NCBI GenBank assembly: GCA_050014815.1
Contig: JBEKCP010000059.1
Span: forward strand, 1 to 15,775
Source: JBEKCP01 sp050014815
Lineage (GTDB): Bacteria; Planctomycetota; Planctomycetia; Pirellulales; Thermoguttaceae
DNA: 15,775 bases
Direction: 5' to 3'
Notes under the pieces: generated by a model
The model's database searches: none
Told to the model about the DNA's origin: nothing
Seen by the model: the letters and a program-made list of their open reading frames with translations, nothing else
In this document: positions 8,001 through 13,361 of the stretch, one piece after another
How positions within the stretch are numbered: the first letter of the stretch is position 1
How the letters are laid out: each line of letters opens with the position of its first letter
Position numbers and translations under genes: made by a program

Positions 8001-8455
8001 TCTGGGACTACGAATTCCGCTGGCACGTGGGCGACCGCCTGACCCTGGTCTCCGACGGCATATTCGACTTTTTTGCGGACGGGCAGAAGATCGTCAGCGT
8101 GGGGGCGTTCCTCACGCGGCCGCCCCGCGGCTCCTTCTATGCCGGCATCCGGACGATCCAAGGCCCCGTGAGCGACACGATGCTGACGTTCGCCTACAGC
8201 TACTGGATGAGCCCGAAATGGATCTCGTCGATGAGCGCCTCGATCGACCTGAGCGACACGCAGAATATCGGCACGGCGCTCCGCGTCACTCGGATCGGCG
8301 AATCGATGCTGGTGAGCGGCGTTTTCAGCGTGGATCCCGTACACAACACCTGGGGGTACGGCATCACCGCCGAGCCCCGGTTCCTGCCGAAGGGGCGGTT
8401 GGCTTCAACCCCGGGCGTCCACATCCCCGCGCCCGGCGTCTTCGGACTGGAGTGA
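5093..8455 (+). CDS. lptD: LptD/OstA-like outer-membrane LPS-assembly protein (start uncertain)
   Basis: The open frame encodes a large outer-membrane protein. A signal peptide core (RWAVLLAVLVVLG, cut after ARA) ends near residue 125. OstA/LptA-like repeats follow (AYLEGNVVLDF; EIYMEGNIVFREV and IYAQRMYYDV), then the LptD-typical VPVFYWPTL motif (about residue 503), and a long C-terminal region rich in alternating hydrophobic/aromatic residues that fits a beta-barrel. LptD inserts LPS into the outer leaflet. I find one cysteine in the mature part (near residue 158), so the E. coli disulfide pattern is absent. The start is a problem: GTG 5093 is the only ATG/GTG/TTG in frame before the signal peptide, yet about 100 residues then precede it, and a palindromic repeat lies at 5341-5401. 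ATGs 5269 and 5305 are in another frame. The first 107 codons are doubtful. dgkA-like follows after 11 bases. Confidence 0.8.
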   Translation: MAGRYGESDGLGTPWPTRLDLPGSLSYNLRPPRSGFRRKGSSLLNLGVSTSKDASLLKLCWERAASRGFAAWWLRARGETARSLARSANEGRSISLACASGWSGLARWAVLLAVLVVLGVRPARAQVDLPEGNPADAVVISAAAANRWEQGAYEVWLLRDNCRISQGADVAQSREAVLWIDRAAATQQQRSKVIAYLEGNVVLDFHRAGKPVRVMDQAWLGRFFTARSVDVQAAVVAGRPDVLPGVYQRAMALRNPASSDVLRRTAVEPAQFMAPPPEPAVGQPLPAGTRRIRVFPRGDVPMQVQWFSQPGSNQRIAVIDQGVTFTADNLPHGLGSIDVTTDRMVIWTSGARQPDLPGQALQDERTPLEIYMEGNIVFREVSRDGQRTIYAQRMYYDVTNHVGTVLDAELLSPVHRFAGLVRLRAEILQQIDRDHFTAHNAWLTPSRLGEPSYRLQATDMSYEQQAVVDPATGLPVVDPATGEPVHDHFATSRNNILLLGDVPVFYWPTLSADLNDPAFYLKHLGYKHDGVFGYQFLTEWNMYQLLGIRHPPAGTEWDLSLDYMSLRGFGFGSNFLYHGNDLFGLPGPTQGLLDSWAISDRGFDNLGIDRPHVTPDATFRDRVLWQHREQLPSGFQVTAEVGQISDRNFLQQYFQDEWKTLKDQTTDVELRRTQGNTTWNLFAGVRLDDFFTQTQWLPRADHYWLGQPLVADRLTWFEHSSLGYAQFRTGSLPNSTPGDEPVNHMSWEAANRQGERLLTRNELDWPIELGGMKVVPYVLGELGRWGEDLEGNPLNRTYYQVGVRGNLPMAYVDPTVESDLWNVHGLAHKVDFNFEFLHSDSNRRMTDLPLYDQLNDNQIEAFERRLIVNTFGIPVNPLLVANAPQPFDERFYALRSGMGGWVTAPSLEIADTLTALRLGVDQRWQTKRGPPDDRHIIDWIELDTDFTLFPDPSRDNPGPTPGSSGSVLGLWDYEFRWHVGDRLTLVSDGIFDFFADGQKIVSVGAFLTRPPRGSFYAGIRTIQGPVSDTMLTFAYSYWMSPKWISSMSASIDLSDTQNIGTALRVTRIGESMLVSGVFSVDPVHNTWGYGITAEPRFLPKGRLASTPGVHIPAPGVFGLE
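5148..5176 (+). promoter_or_regulatory. Putative promoter P2 upstream of the LptD-like gene
   Basis: TTGATC (5148-5153), a 17-base spacer and a perfect TATAAT (5171-5176), the best promoter match in the window. A transcript from here would start near 5183. It would lack the GTG at 5093 but include the ATGs at 5269 and 5305, so it argues for a true start downstream of 5183. Confidence 0.55.
5341..5401. repeat. Palindromic repeat (AGCCCGAAGCGC family) in the start region of the LptD-like gene
   Basis: Arms 5344-5365 and 5375-5396 are 22 bp each with one mismatch (A in the left arm where the right calls for G), around a 9-base loop. The outermost bases CACT/AGTG (5340-5343/5399-5402) extend the symmetry past a short interruption. 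I recall this element as abundant in planctomycetes, where one reading frame gives the recurrent peptide SPKRKRG, also seen here in frame +1. It ends only a few codons before the hydrophobic signal-peptide core. Element borders are my estimate. Confidence 0.8.
6491..6544 (+). repeat. Internal 27-bp tandem duplication in the LptD-like gene
   Basis: Codons 6491-6517 and 6518-6544 encode VVDPATGLP and VVDPATGEP, a nine-residue in-frame duplication in a loop before the VPVFYWP motif. The two DNA copies differ at several bases, so the duplication is not recent. Confidence 0.75.
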
Positions 8456-8466
8456 TCGCACGAACC

Positions 8467-8862
8467 ATGCCCCAGTCCCCCACCTTCACCCCGCCCTCCC
8501 GCTCGTGGCGGGCGAAATTCGCCGATGCCTTCCGCGGCCTGCGGGAGGGTAGTCGCGGCCAAACGAGCTTCGTGGTCCACCTCCTGTTTGCCGCGGCCGT
8601 CGTCACCGCCGCCGCCGTGTTCCGGATGGGATGGATCGAATGGGCGCTGCTGGTGGTGTGCATTGCGCTCGTCCTGACCGCCGAAATGTTCAACAGTGCC
8701 CTGGAGTCCATGGCCCGGGCGATCACCAGCGAAAGGAATCCGCACATCGAGAAAGGCCTGAACGTGGCGAGCGCGGCGGTTCTGCTGGCGTCGCTAGGGG
8801 CCGCGGCCGCGGGCGTCATGCTCTTCGCGCACCGCCTTGGCGAGCCGGCGGGGTGGTGGTGA
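8467..8862 (+). CDS. dgkA: Diacylglycerol kinase / undecaprenol kinase family (DgkA-like) membrane protein
   Basis: A 131-residue protein with an amphipathic N-terminus (SWRAKFADAFRGLREG) and three hydrophobic helices near residues 37-52, 57-75 and 98-119, the layout and length of DgkA. The family motif is present as AEMFNSALE (E, N and E retained, residues about 75-83). Relatives phosphorylate diacylglycerol or undecaprenol at the inner membrane, recycling lipids made during envelope synthesis, which fits the LptD-like gene 11 bases upstream. The usual lysine-aspartate before the last helix (KD-x2-S/A-x-A-A/G-V) reads LNVASAAV here, and the ExNFRIH-like motif of relatives reads TSFVVH, so activity may be altered. 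ATG 8467 has GGAG at 8449-8452 overlapping the previous stop. Family confident, function less so. Confidence 0.82.
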   Translation: MPQSPTFTPPSRSWRAKFADAFRGLREGSRGQTSFVVHLLFAAAVVTAAAVFRMGWIEWALLVVCIALVLTAEMFNSALESMARAITSERNPHIEKGLNVASAAVLLASLGAAAAGVMLFAHRLGEPAGWW

Positions 8863-8875
8863 GAGGGGAGCCCAC

Positions 8876-8911
8876 GGCGCACCCAGAGGGTACCCGGCCC
8901 GCCCGCTAAAC
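8876..8911. repeat. Half-copy of the GTTTAGC-bounded repeat, copy 2
   Basis: This 36-bp stretch matches 2676-2711 except for one base and ends in GCCCGCCCGCTAAAC. The left GTTTAGC end of the full element is absent. It begins 13 bases after the dgkA-like stop. Confidence 0.75.
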
Positions 8912-8920
8912 GGTGCCCCC

Positions 8921-8948
8921 CGCCTTCATCCTTCCGCCTTCATCCTTC
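8921..8948. repeat. Perfect 14-bp tandem duplication overlapping the TPR gene's end
   Basis: CGCCTTCATCCTTC occurs at 8921-8934 and again at 8935-8948, followed by a partial ATCCTT. The second unit contains the TGA stop (8942-8940) of the leftward TPR gene, so its last residues (KDEG) are written by the repeat. Confidence 0.85.
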
Positions 8949-9275
8949 ATCCTTGTTGCGTGCGGCCCACTGCTTCGCCAGCGCCTGGTTCATGGCGTCC
9001 TCGGCCTCCACCGGCCGTCCGGCCCGCTGGCAGATCAGGCTCATCGCCATGTAGCTGAAGGGATCGTCCGGCTCGAGTTGGCAGACCTTCTGCCCATGCT
9101 CGATCGCTTCGTCGTGCCGCCCGAGCTTGCCGTAAAAGACGCTCAGCGCGGCATGGGCCAGGGCATAGTCGGGCTCCACAGCCGCCAATTCTTCGAGCCT
9201 GGCGACCGCCTCCTCCAGCTTGCCGGCCTGTTGGAGTTCGATGGCCTCGTCGTAGAGCTTGTCGGGCGTCGGCAT
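8940..9275 (-). CDS. Small tetratricopeptide repeat (TPR) protein
   Basis: A 111-residue soluble protein made of about three TPR units: around residues 3-34 (LYDEAIELQQAGKLEEAV), 36-69 (YALAHAALSVFYGKLGRHDEAI) and 70-103 (PFSYMAMSLICQRAGRPVEA). TPRs form helical scaffolds for protein-protein contact; the partner is unknown. ATG 9275 is chosen because GGAGG lies five to six bases before it. The longer frame back to a TTG at 9350 is rejected since that TTG belongs to a promoter-like -35 box. The gene runs against its neighbours, divergent from lpxA and convergent with the dgkA-like gene. The C-terminus is formed by a 14-bp repeat, so its exact end may vary among strains. Confidence 0.8.
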   Translation of the reverse strand: MPTPDKLYDEAIELQQAGKLEEAVARLEELAAVEPDYALAHAALSVFYGKLGRHDEAIEHGQKVCQLEPDDPFSYMAMSLICQRAGRPVEAEDAMNQALAKQWAARNKDEG

Positions 9276-9321
9276 CGGTGCCTCCGGCTCGGAAAGGGGT
9301 TGGGAGTTCCGGAACCCGAGT

Positions 9322-9350
9322 AGTGTACGCAAGCCTGCCGCAAGATTCAA
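9322..9350 (-). promoter_or_regulatory. Putative promoter of the small TPR gene
   Basis: On the minus strand TTGAAT (9350-9345) and TACACT (9327-9322) are 17 bases apart. The start of transcription would be near 9315, about 40 bases before ATG 9275, consistent with the chosen start. Confidence 0.4.
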
Positions 9351-9456
9351 GCCGCACTCGCCAATGGAGGGGTTCTAGATGGTAAAGATAGTTAAACCGT
9401 CACGACCCGCACAAGACAACCAATACGCAGCCATGGATTAACCGATACAAGTTGGC

Positions 9457-10314
9457 ATGAGCATTCATCCCTCCGCCCTGATCGGGCCCCATGTGAAGCT
9501 TGGCGCGAATGTCCGGATCGGGCCGTTCTCGGTAGTCGAGGACGGCGCCACGCTGGGTGACGGGTGCATCCTGGAAGGCTGCGTGGCGGTCAAGAGCGGG
9601 ACCACGCTGGGCCGCGACAACCATGTGTTCGAGGGCGCCGTGCTGGGCGGCCCCGCGCAGCACGTCCACCCGCCCGAGCATCCCGGCCGCGTCGTCATCG
9701 GCTCCGGCAACACGATCCGGGAGCACGTCACGATCCACCGCCCCCTGGAAGCCGACCACCAGACCACGATCGGCGACCACTGTCTCTTGATGGCCAACGC
9801 CCACGTCGCGCACGACTGCTCGGTCGGCGACCATGTGATTCTCACGAACAACGTGATGCTGGGGGGCCACGTCAGCGTGGGCTGCCGGGCGTTCGTCTCC
9901 GGCGGGGTGGCGGTCCACCAGTTCTGCCGCGTCGGCTCGCTGGCGATGGTCGGCGGCCAGGCGCGCATCGTCAAGGACGTCCCGCCCTTTGTGACGATCG
10001 ACGGGCAGAGCGGCTACGTAGTGGGGTTGAACCAGGTCGGACTGAAGCGGGCCGGCCACGGCCAGGACGTTATCCTCCGGCTCAAGGCCGCCTATCGCCT
10101 CATCTACCGCAGCGGCCTGATGTGGGAGGAGATGCTCCGCAAGCTCCAGGAGGAGTTCACCGAGGGGCTGGCCGCCCAGTTCTTCCCCTTCCTCGCCGCG
10201 ACCACCCGCGGCATCATCCCCGAGCGTCGCATGCCGCCGGGCGCCACGATCAAGCTCCACGGGGCCGACGAGGAAGAAGCGAGCGTGCCCCAATTGCGGG
10301 CCAAGGCGGGGTGA
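9457..10314 (+). CDS. lpxA: Acyl-ACP--UDP-N-acetylglucosamine O-acyltransferase (LpxA)
   Basis: LpxA performs the first step of lipid A synthesis, moving a hydroxyacyl chain from acyl carrier protein onto UDP-GlcNAc in the cytoplasm. The 285-residue product is a left-handed beta-helix of hexapeptide repeats (IHPSALIGPHVKLG onward) over about residues 1-190, then a helical C-terminal domain. The family block NAHVAHDCSVG carries the catalytic histidine, H119 (equivalent to H125 in E. coli), followed by GHVSVG, VAVHQFCRVG and the conserved VGLNQVGLKRAG. It is about 20 residues longer than the E. coli enzyme, mainly at an acidic C-terminal tail. The start at ATG 9457 begins at the expected IHPSA motif, though the ribosome-binding site is weak. 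Together with the LptD-like gene it shows an LPS pathway. Confidence 0.93.
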   Translation: MSIHPSALIGPHVKLGANVRIGPFSVVEDGATLGDGCILEGCVAVKSGTTLGRDNHVFEGAVLGGPAQHVHPPEHPGRVVIGSGNTIREHVTIHRPLEADHQTTIGDHCLLMANAHVAHDCSVGDHVILTNNVMLGGHVSVGCRAFVSGGVAVHQFCRVGSLAMVGGQARIVKDVPPFVTIDGQSGYVVGLNQVGLKRAGHGQDVILRLKAAYRLIYRSGLMWEEMLRKLQEEFTEGLAAQFFPFLAATTRGIIPERRMPPGATIKLHGADEEEASVPQLRAKAG

Positions 10315-10333
10315 GCCGCCCCTTGGGGGAAAC

Positions 10334-10600
10334 ATGCCGAGCATACTGGTGATTCTGGGTTGGCGGTTCTATTTCTACGCGAATGAGGGGAACGAGCCGA
10401 TCCACGTACACTGCCGCAAAGCTGACGCGGAAGCGAAGTTCTGGCTGGATGTGGGGGGCTTTGCCGTCGCCGAAGCGCATGCATATAATATGAGCCCGAC
10501 CGACAAACGCGTGGTCAGGCGGATCATTTTTGAGCATTTCGACTACATCGTCTCCGAGTGGCAGAAGTTTCAGAGGCGCAGAGATGGAAAAGGCACATGA
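10334..10600 (+). CDS. DUF4160-family small protein, possible toxin-antitoxin partner
   Basis: An 88-residue protein with the DUF4160 layout: an N-terminal MPSI...GWRFYFYANE strand pair, the family's histidine motif as PIHVHCRKADAEAKFWLD (residues about 22-40), and a helical C-terminus (VVRRIIFEHFDYIVSEW). Its biochemical role is not established. DUF4160 genes are often found next to DUF2442 genes, as here, and such pairs have been suggested to act as toxin-antitoxin-like modules; this is not proven. ATG 10334 has a GGGGGA at 10325-10330 very close to it. It begins 19 bases after lpxA and its end overlaps the next gene by 17 bases. Confidence 0.82.
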   Translation: MPSILVILGWRFYFYANEGNEPIHVHCRKADAEAKFWLDVGGFAVAEAHAYNMSPTDKRVVRRIIFEHFDYIVSEWQKFQRRRDGKGT

Positions 10601-10826
10601 GGTTACCCACGTCTCCATGTCAGGGGCGATCATCCGGCTGCGGGTGGATGGCAGGGACTACGAGGTGGACGTGACCAAGGTGTCGGATCGCTTGGCCGCG
10701 GCAACCCCAGAGGAGAGGGCGAAGTTTGAGGTATCGCCCGCCGGCTATGGAATTCACTGGCCGGACGTGGACGAGGACCTCTCTATTGACGGCCTGATCG
10801 GCGTTGGCGCAGTTTTGACCAAGTGA
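10584..10826 (+). CDS. DUF2442-family small protein, partner of the DUF4160 gene
   Basis: An 80-residue protein with the DUF2442 pattern: a beta-rich N-terminal half (VTHVSMSGAIIRLRVDGRDYEVD) and the highly recognisable C-terminal motif GIHWPDVDEDLSIDGLIG at about residues 54-71. The middle has a helix that fits the family's usual residue-contact region (RLAAATPEERAKFEV). Function is unknown; in suggested toxin-antitoxin pairs it would be the antitoxin-like, perhaps DNA-binding, component. ATG 10584 lies inside the DUF4160 gene (17-base overlap), with GAGG at 10573-10576 as ribosome-binding site, implying coupled translation. The next gene converges on it after 16 bases. Confidence 0.85.
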   Translation: MEKAHEVTHVSMSGAIIRLRVDGRDYEVDVTKVSDRLAAATPEERAKFEVSPAGYGIHWPDVDEDLSIDGLIGVGAVLTK

Positions 10827-10842
10827 CGTTCCTCTCGCTTCT

Positions 10843-11628
10843 TCATCCTCCGCCCCGCTCTCTCTCTTCGCGCCACAATAGCGTCTTGGTGACGGCTAAC
10901 GCGGCGATCGCCAGCGGGGCCTCCTCGTCGCCCGGCCTGCCCTGTTCCACGCGACGCCAAAAATCAATGGCCTCGTCAAACCGGTTACGTTTGCCCAGCG
11001 CGATGCCGAGTTGGCTAGAGACGTCGAGGTCCCAGGGCGTGGTCTCAAAGGCACACTTCAGATAGAAGAGCTCGCAGTCGGCGTAGCCGGAGTGCGAAGG
11101 GCCGTCGCCCCGGGCTGCAACCCCTTCGCAGGCGGTGGCGAGCGACTTGAGCGTGGCCACGTCCCACGGGTTCACCTTAAGAACCGCGATCCCGTTCCTG
11201 ATGGCCCCGTCCCAGTCGCCCATCGACAGTGCCTTCTTCAGCGCGGCGCGGGCTCCCCGTTCCTTGAGCTGGGCCAGGAAGGCCCCTTTCTTGTTCTGGC
11301 CGTATTTCTTCTGAAGGGTGCTGACGAAACTCTGGACGTAGATTGGATTGCCCGGATCGCCCAATAGGCACTGGACAAGCAATTCGGTTGCGTAGTCGTA
11401 ATTCCCCTGGCTGACCTGGTTGGTGGCGTGCATGAAAGCGGCCCTAACAAGGCGTCCGGGTCGCTTCACCTCACTGCCTTCGGGTATGCTTGGACCAAAC
11501 CAGAGGAGGTGACCGCAGTGCGGGCACGGGGCGTCGCCTGGCGGAGTCGAGGGCTCGATACAAACGTCCTTCCCGCAGACGGGGCAACGATTCGGCCATC
11601 CCTCAGGTGTGCGCGAAGATGGTTGCAT
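10843..11628 (-). CDS. Zinc-ribbon and TPR-containing protein of unknown function
   Basis: A 261-residue soluble protein. The N-terminus holds a zinc-ribbon, C15-x2-C18 and C35-x2-C38 (CPVCGK, CPHCGH). The remainder is helical and TPR-like: ATNQVSQGNYDYATELLVQCL near residue 68, GDWDGAIRNGIAVLKVNPWDVATLKSLATAC near 137-167, and CAFETTPWDLDVSSQLGIALGKRNRFDEAIDFW near 192-224. The family is not named, though similar zinc-ribbon TPR proteins are, from memory, common in planctomycetes. It lies 36 bases downstream of the UROD-like gene on the same strand, so it is likely in the same transcript; no clear ribosome-binding site lies at ATG 11628. Possible scaffold or regulatory role, unproven. Confidence 0.75.
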   Translation of the reverse strand: MQPSSRTPEGWPNRCPVCGKDVCIEPSTPPGDAPCPHCGHLLWFGPSIPEGSEVKRPGRLVRAAFMHATNQVSQGNYDYATELLVQCLLGDPGNPIYVQSFVSTLQKKYGQNKKGAFLAQLKERGARAALKKALSMGDWDGAIRNGIAVLKVNPWDVATLKSLATACEGVAARGDGPSHSGYADCELFYLKCAFETTPWDLDVSSQLGIALGKRNRFDEAIDFWRRVEQGRPGDEEAPLAIAALAVTKTLLWREERERGGG

Positions 11629-11664
11629 GATTCAGTCTGGCCAATGGCGCGGGGACCTCCATTA

Positions 11665-12939
11665 TCACCCCCGCGACTCCCGCACAGTCTCGTACAGCGC
11701 CACCAGGTTCTCGACCGGCGTGTTGGCTTGGACGTTGTGAACCGTGTTGAAAATAAAGCCGCCGCCGCGGTTGAACAGCTCAATCCGCCCGCGGACCTCG
11801 CGGCGGACCTCCTCCGGCGTGCCGAACGAGAGCGTCCGCTGCGTGTCCACGCCGCCGCCCCAGAAGGTGATCCGCCGGCCGTAGTCCTCCTTGAGCACCC
11901 GCGGGTCCATCCCCGCCGCCGAGCACTGCACCGGGTTGAGAATGTCGAACCCCGCGTCGATGAAATCATCCAGCAGGGCCACGACCGAGCCGCAAGAGTG
12001 GATGAACGTCTTCCACGGGGTGTGCCGGTGGACCCAGTCGTTCACGCGGCGATGGAAAGGCTGGAAGAGCTTGCGGTAACTCGCCGGGCTGATGAACAGC
12101 CCGCTCTGGGTCCCGAAGTCGGTCCCCGTAATGAACACGACAGACACGCGGTCGCCCACCGCCTCGTAGATCTTCGCGAGGTTCGCCAGGCCGATTTCAC
12201 ATTGCCGCTGGAAGACCTCGTAGACATAGTCGAACCGCGCGACGGTGCTCATATACCACTCGGCGACGTCGCGGATGCCGCGGGTGCGTTTCATCCAGGG
12301 GGCGGGCACCAGGGCGATGTCGCCGAACGCGGTGCCGCCGAAGTTCGCCAGGATCGCCCGGCCGTCGGCCGTTGAAAGCCGCTTTGCCTCGCGGGCATAA
12401 TACTCCAGGTCGGCGTCGGAGACCGGGCCGAACTCCTCCAGGTTGTCTTCCACCCGCAAGTGCTCGTCGTCGATCGGCTCCTGCCGGCAGATGCTGTCGA
12501 AGTAGTAGCCCCCCTTGGGCATCCGCCCGCTGGGCGGGACCGACCGGTCCCCCTCGGGATACATCAGGATGTCGCCGTTGGGCTCCGGCTGGGTATTGAA
12601 GTGTTCGGGCACGAGCACGGGGGTGGCGTCGAAGGTGGTCCACGGTTTCCAGTTGGCATTCTCGAAGCCGAACATGGTCCGCGGGCCGCCCAGGCCGACT
12701 ACGTCGACCCGCAGGGCGTCCTGGAGGTCCGGCGCGATCTCGCCGAGCATCTGGTACGGCTCGACGACCTTGACCGGCGGGGCACCCTTCGGATCCGGCG
12801 GGTCCAGCCCCAGGGCCTGCCGGAGTTTGTACACGCAACTGACCTGCATGCCCGTAACCGCGCTGGCCCCGAGATCCAGCGGGACGTGGTCGGGCTGTTG
12901 GTGGCGAAGGGCTGCTTCGACGCGCTGGCGAGAGTTCAT
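11665..12939 (-). CDS. Uroporphyrinogen decarboxylase superfamily protein (MtaA/CmuA-like)
   Basis: A 424-residue enzyme of the UROD fold. It opens with the family's MNSRQRVEAALRHQQPDHVPLDLG. The segment IHSCGSVVALLDDFIDAGFDILNPVQC resembles cobalamin methyltransferases MtaA/MtbA/CmuA, with a plausible zinc set H314-x-C316 and C339. A following GRRITFWGGGVDTQ motif is typical of this branch. True heme-pathway HemE proteins are about 350 residues and lack the HxC motif, so I favour a corrinoid methyl-transfer relative; the methyl donor is unknown and no corrinoid protein is in the window. I start at ATG 12939 because the 83 residues upstream in frame to 13188 are basic and low-complexity and include repeat sequence. 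The zinc-ribbon TPR gene follows. Confidence 0.85.
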   Translation of the reverse strand: MNSRQRVEAALRHQQPDHVPLDLGASAVTGMQVSCVYKLRQALGLDPPDPKGAPPVKVVEPYQMLGEIAPDLQDALRVDVVGLGGPRTMFGFENANWKPWTTFDATPVLVPEHFNTQPEPNGDILMYPEGDRSVPPSGRMPKGGYYFDSICRQEPIDDEHLRVEDNLEEFGPVSDADLEYYAREAKRLSTADGRAILANFGGTAFGDIALVPAPWMKRTRGIRDVAEWYMSTVARFDYVYEVFQRQCEIGLANLAKIYEAVGDRVSVVFITGTDFGTQSGLFISPASYRKLFQPFHRRVNDWVHRHTPWKTFIHSCGSVVALLDDFIDAGFDILNPVQCSAAGMDPRVLKEDYGRRITFWGGGVDTQRTLSFGTPEEVRREVRGRIELFNRGGGFIFNTVHNVQANTPVENLVALYETVRESRG

Positions 12940-13073
12940 GGCGGACCGCCGTTTCTCCTGGAATATCCGAGAAAAACTGTGCCGAAGGGGATCGTTCTCC
13001 GGCTGGTATTGGACCGCCGGCGCCCCCTTCTTGTCAAGTGGCGCAGGCGCGCCCAAACTGTCGGATTGTGAAT

Positions 13074-13154
13074 GTTTAGCGGGCGGGCTTGCCCGCCGAG
13101 CGGTGCGGGGGAAAAAACGTGCTTCAACTCGGCGGGCACGCCCGCCCGCTAAAC
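13074..13154. repeat. GTTTAGC-bounded hairpin element, intact copy with 27-bp arms
   Basis: The left arm 13074-13100 starts GTTTAGCGGGCGGGC and the right arm 13128-13154 is its reverse complement with a single mismatch over 27 bases. The loop of 27 bases (13101-13127) contains a short A-run. Both ends match the terminal sequence of the elements at 2641-2711 and 8876-8911. It looks like a small, non-coding, mobile-type palindrome. Confidence 0.85.
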
Positions 13155-13287
13155 AGCGACGTCGCCGGCGGGCTGGACCGATTTCCACGCGGCGGCGTTG
13201 ATCGCGGCGCGAACCCCCGCGCCGCCAACTCCTGGTGCAACTGGTGGCAACCCGTGTTGGTCACCCCTCCCGACGGTAGGGGCCACA

Positions 13288-13317
13288 CTGGCAAAGCAAC
13301 CGGTGATCGGACATAAT
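13288..13317 (+). promoter_or_regulatory. Putative promoter of the metalloprotease gene
   Basis: CTGGCA (13288-13293), 18 bases, CATAAT (13312-13317). The transcript would start near 13324, giving a leader of about 38 bases before ATG 13362. Four and five of six consensus positions match. Confidence 0.4.
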
Positions 13318-13361
13318 AGGAGAATAGGCCGACGGGGGTCGGCACCACCGGAAGCATCTTC

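Larger units (their letters stand above)
12940..13361. other. Divergent intergenic region of 422 bp, no gene
   Basis: This separates the leftward UROD-like gene and the rightward metalloprotease gene. It contains a long-armed hairpin element (13074-13154) and a probable promoter for the protease. Toward the UROD-like gene, a minus-strand TTGACA (13037-13032) is a perfect -35 hexamer but has no good -10 at the right distance. No small gene is convincing. Confidence 0.65.

Noticed and set aside
5342..8344. A 1000-residue open frame on the minus strand opposite the LptD-like gene
   Set aside because: It has the Val/Arg/Gly-rich composition of a reverse-strand shadow of GC-rich coding DNA, with no domain, and the plus strand carries clear OstA/LptD motifs.
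9276..9350. TTG start for the small TPR protein
   Set aside because: ATG 9275 has a strong GGAGG, and the TTG falls in a promoter-like -35 box.
12940..13188. Extended N-terminus of the UROD-like enzyme
   Set aside because: Translation of intergenic sequence including half of the hairpin element; MNSRQRVEAAL at 12939 is the usual family start.
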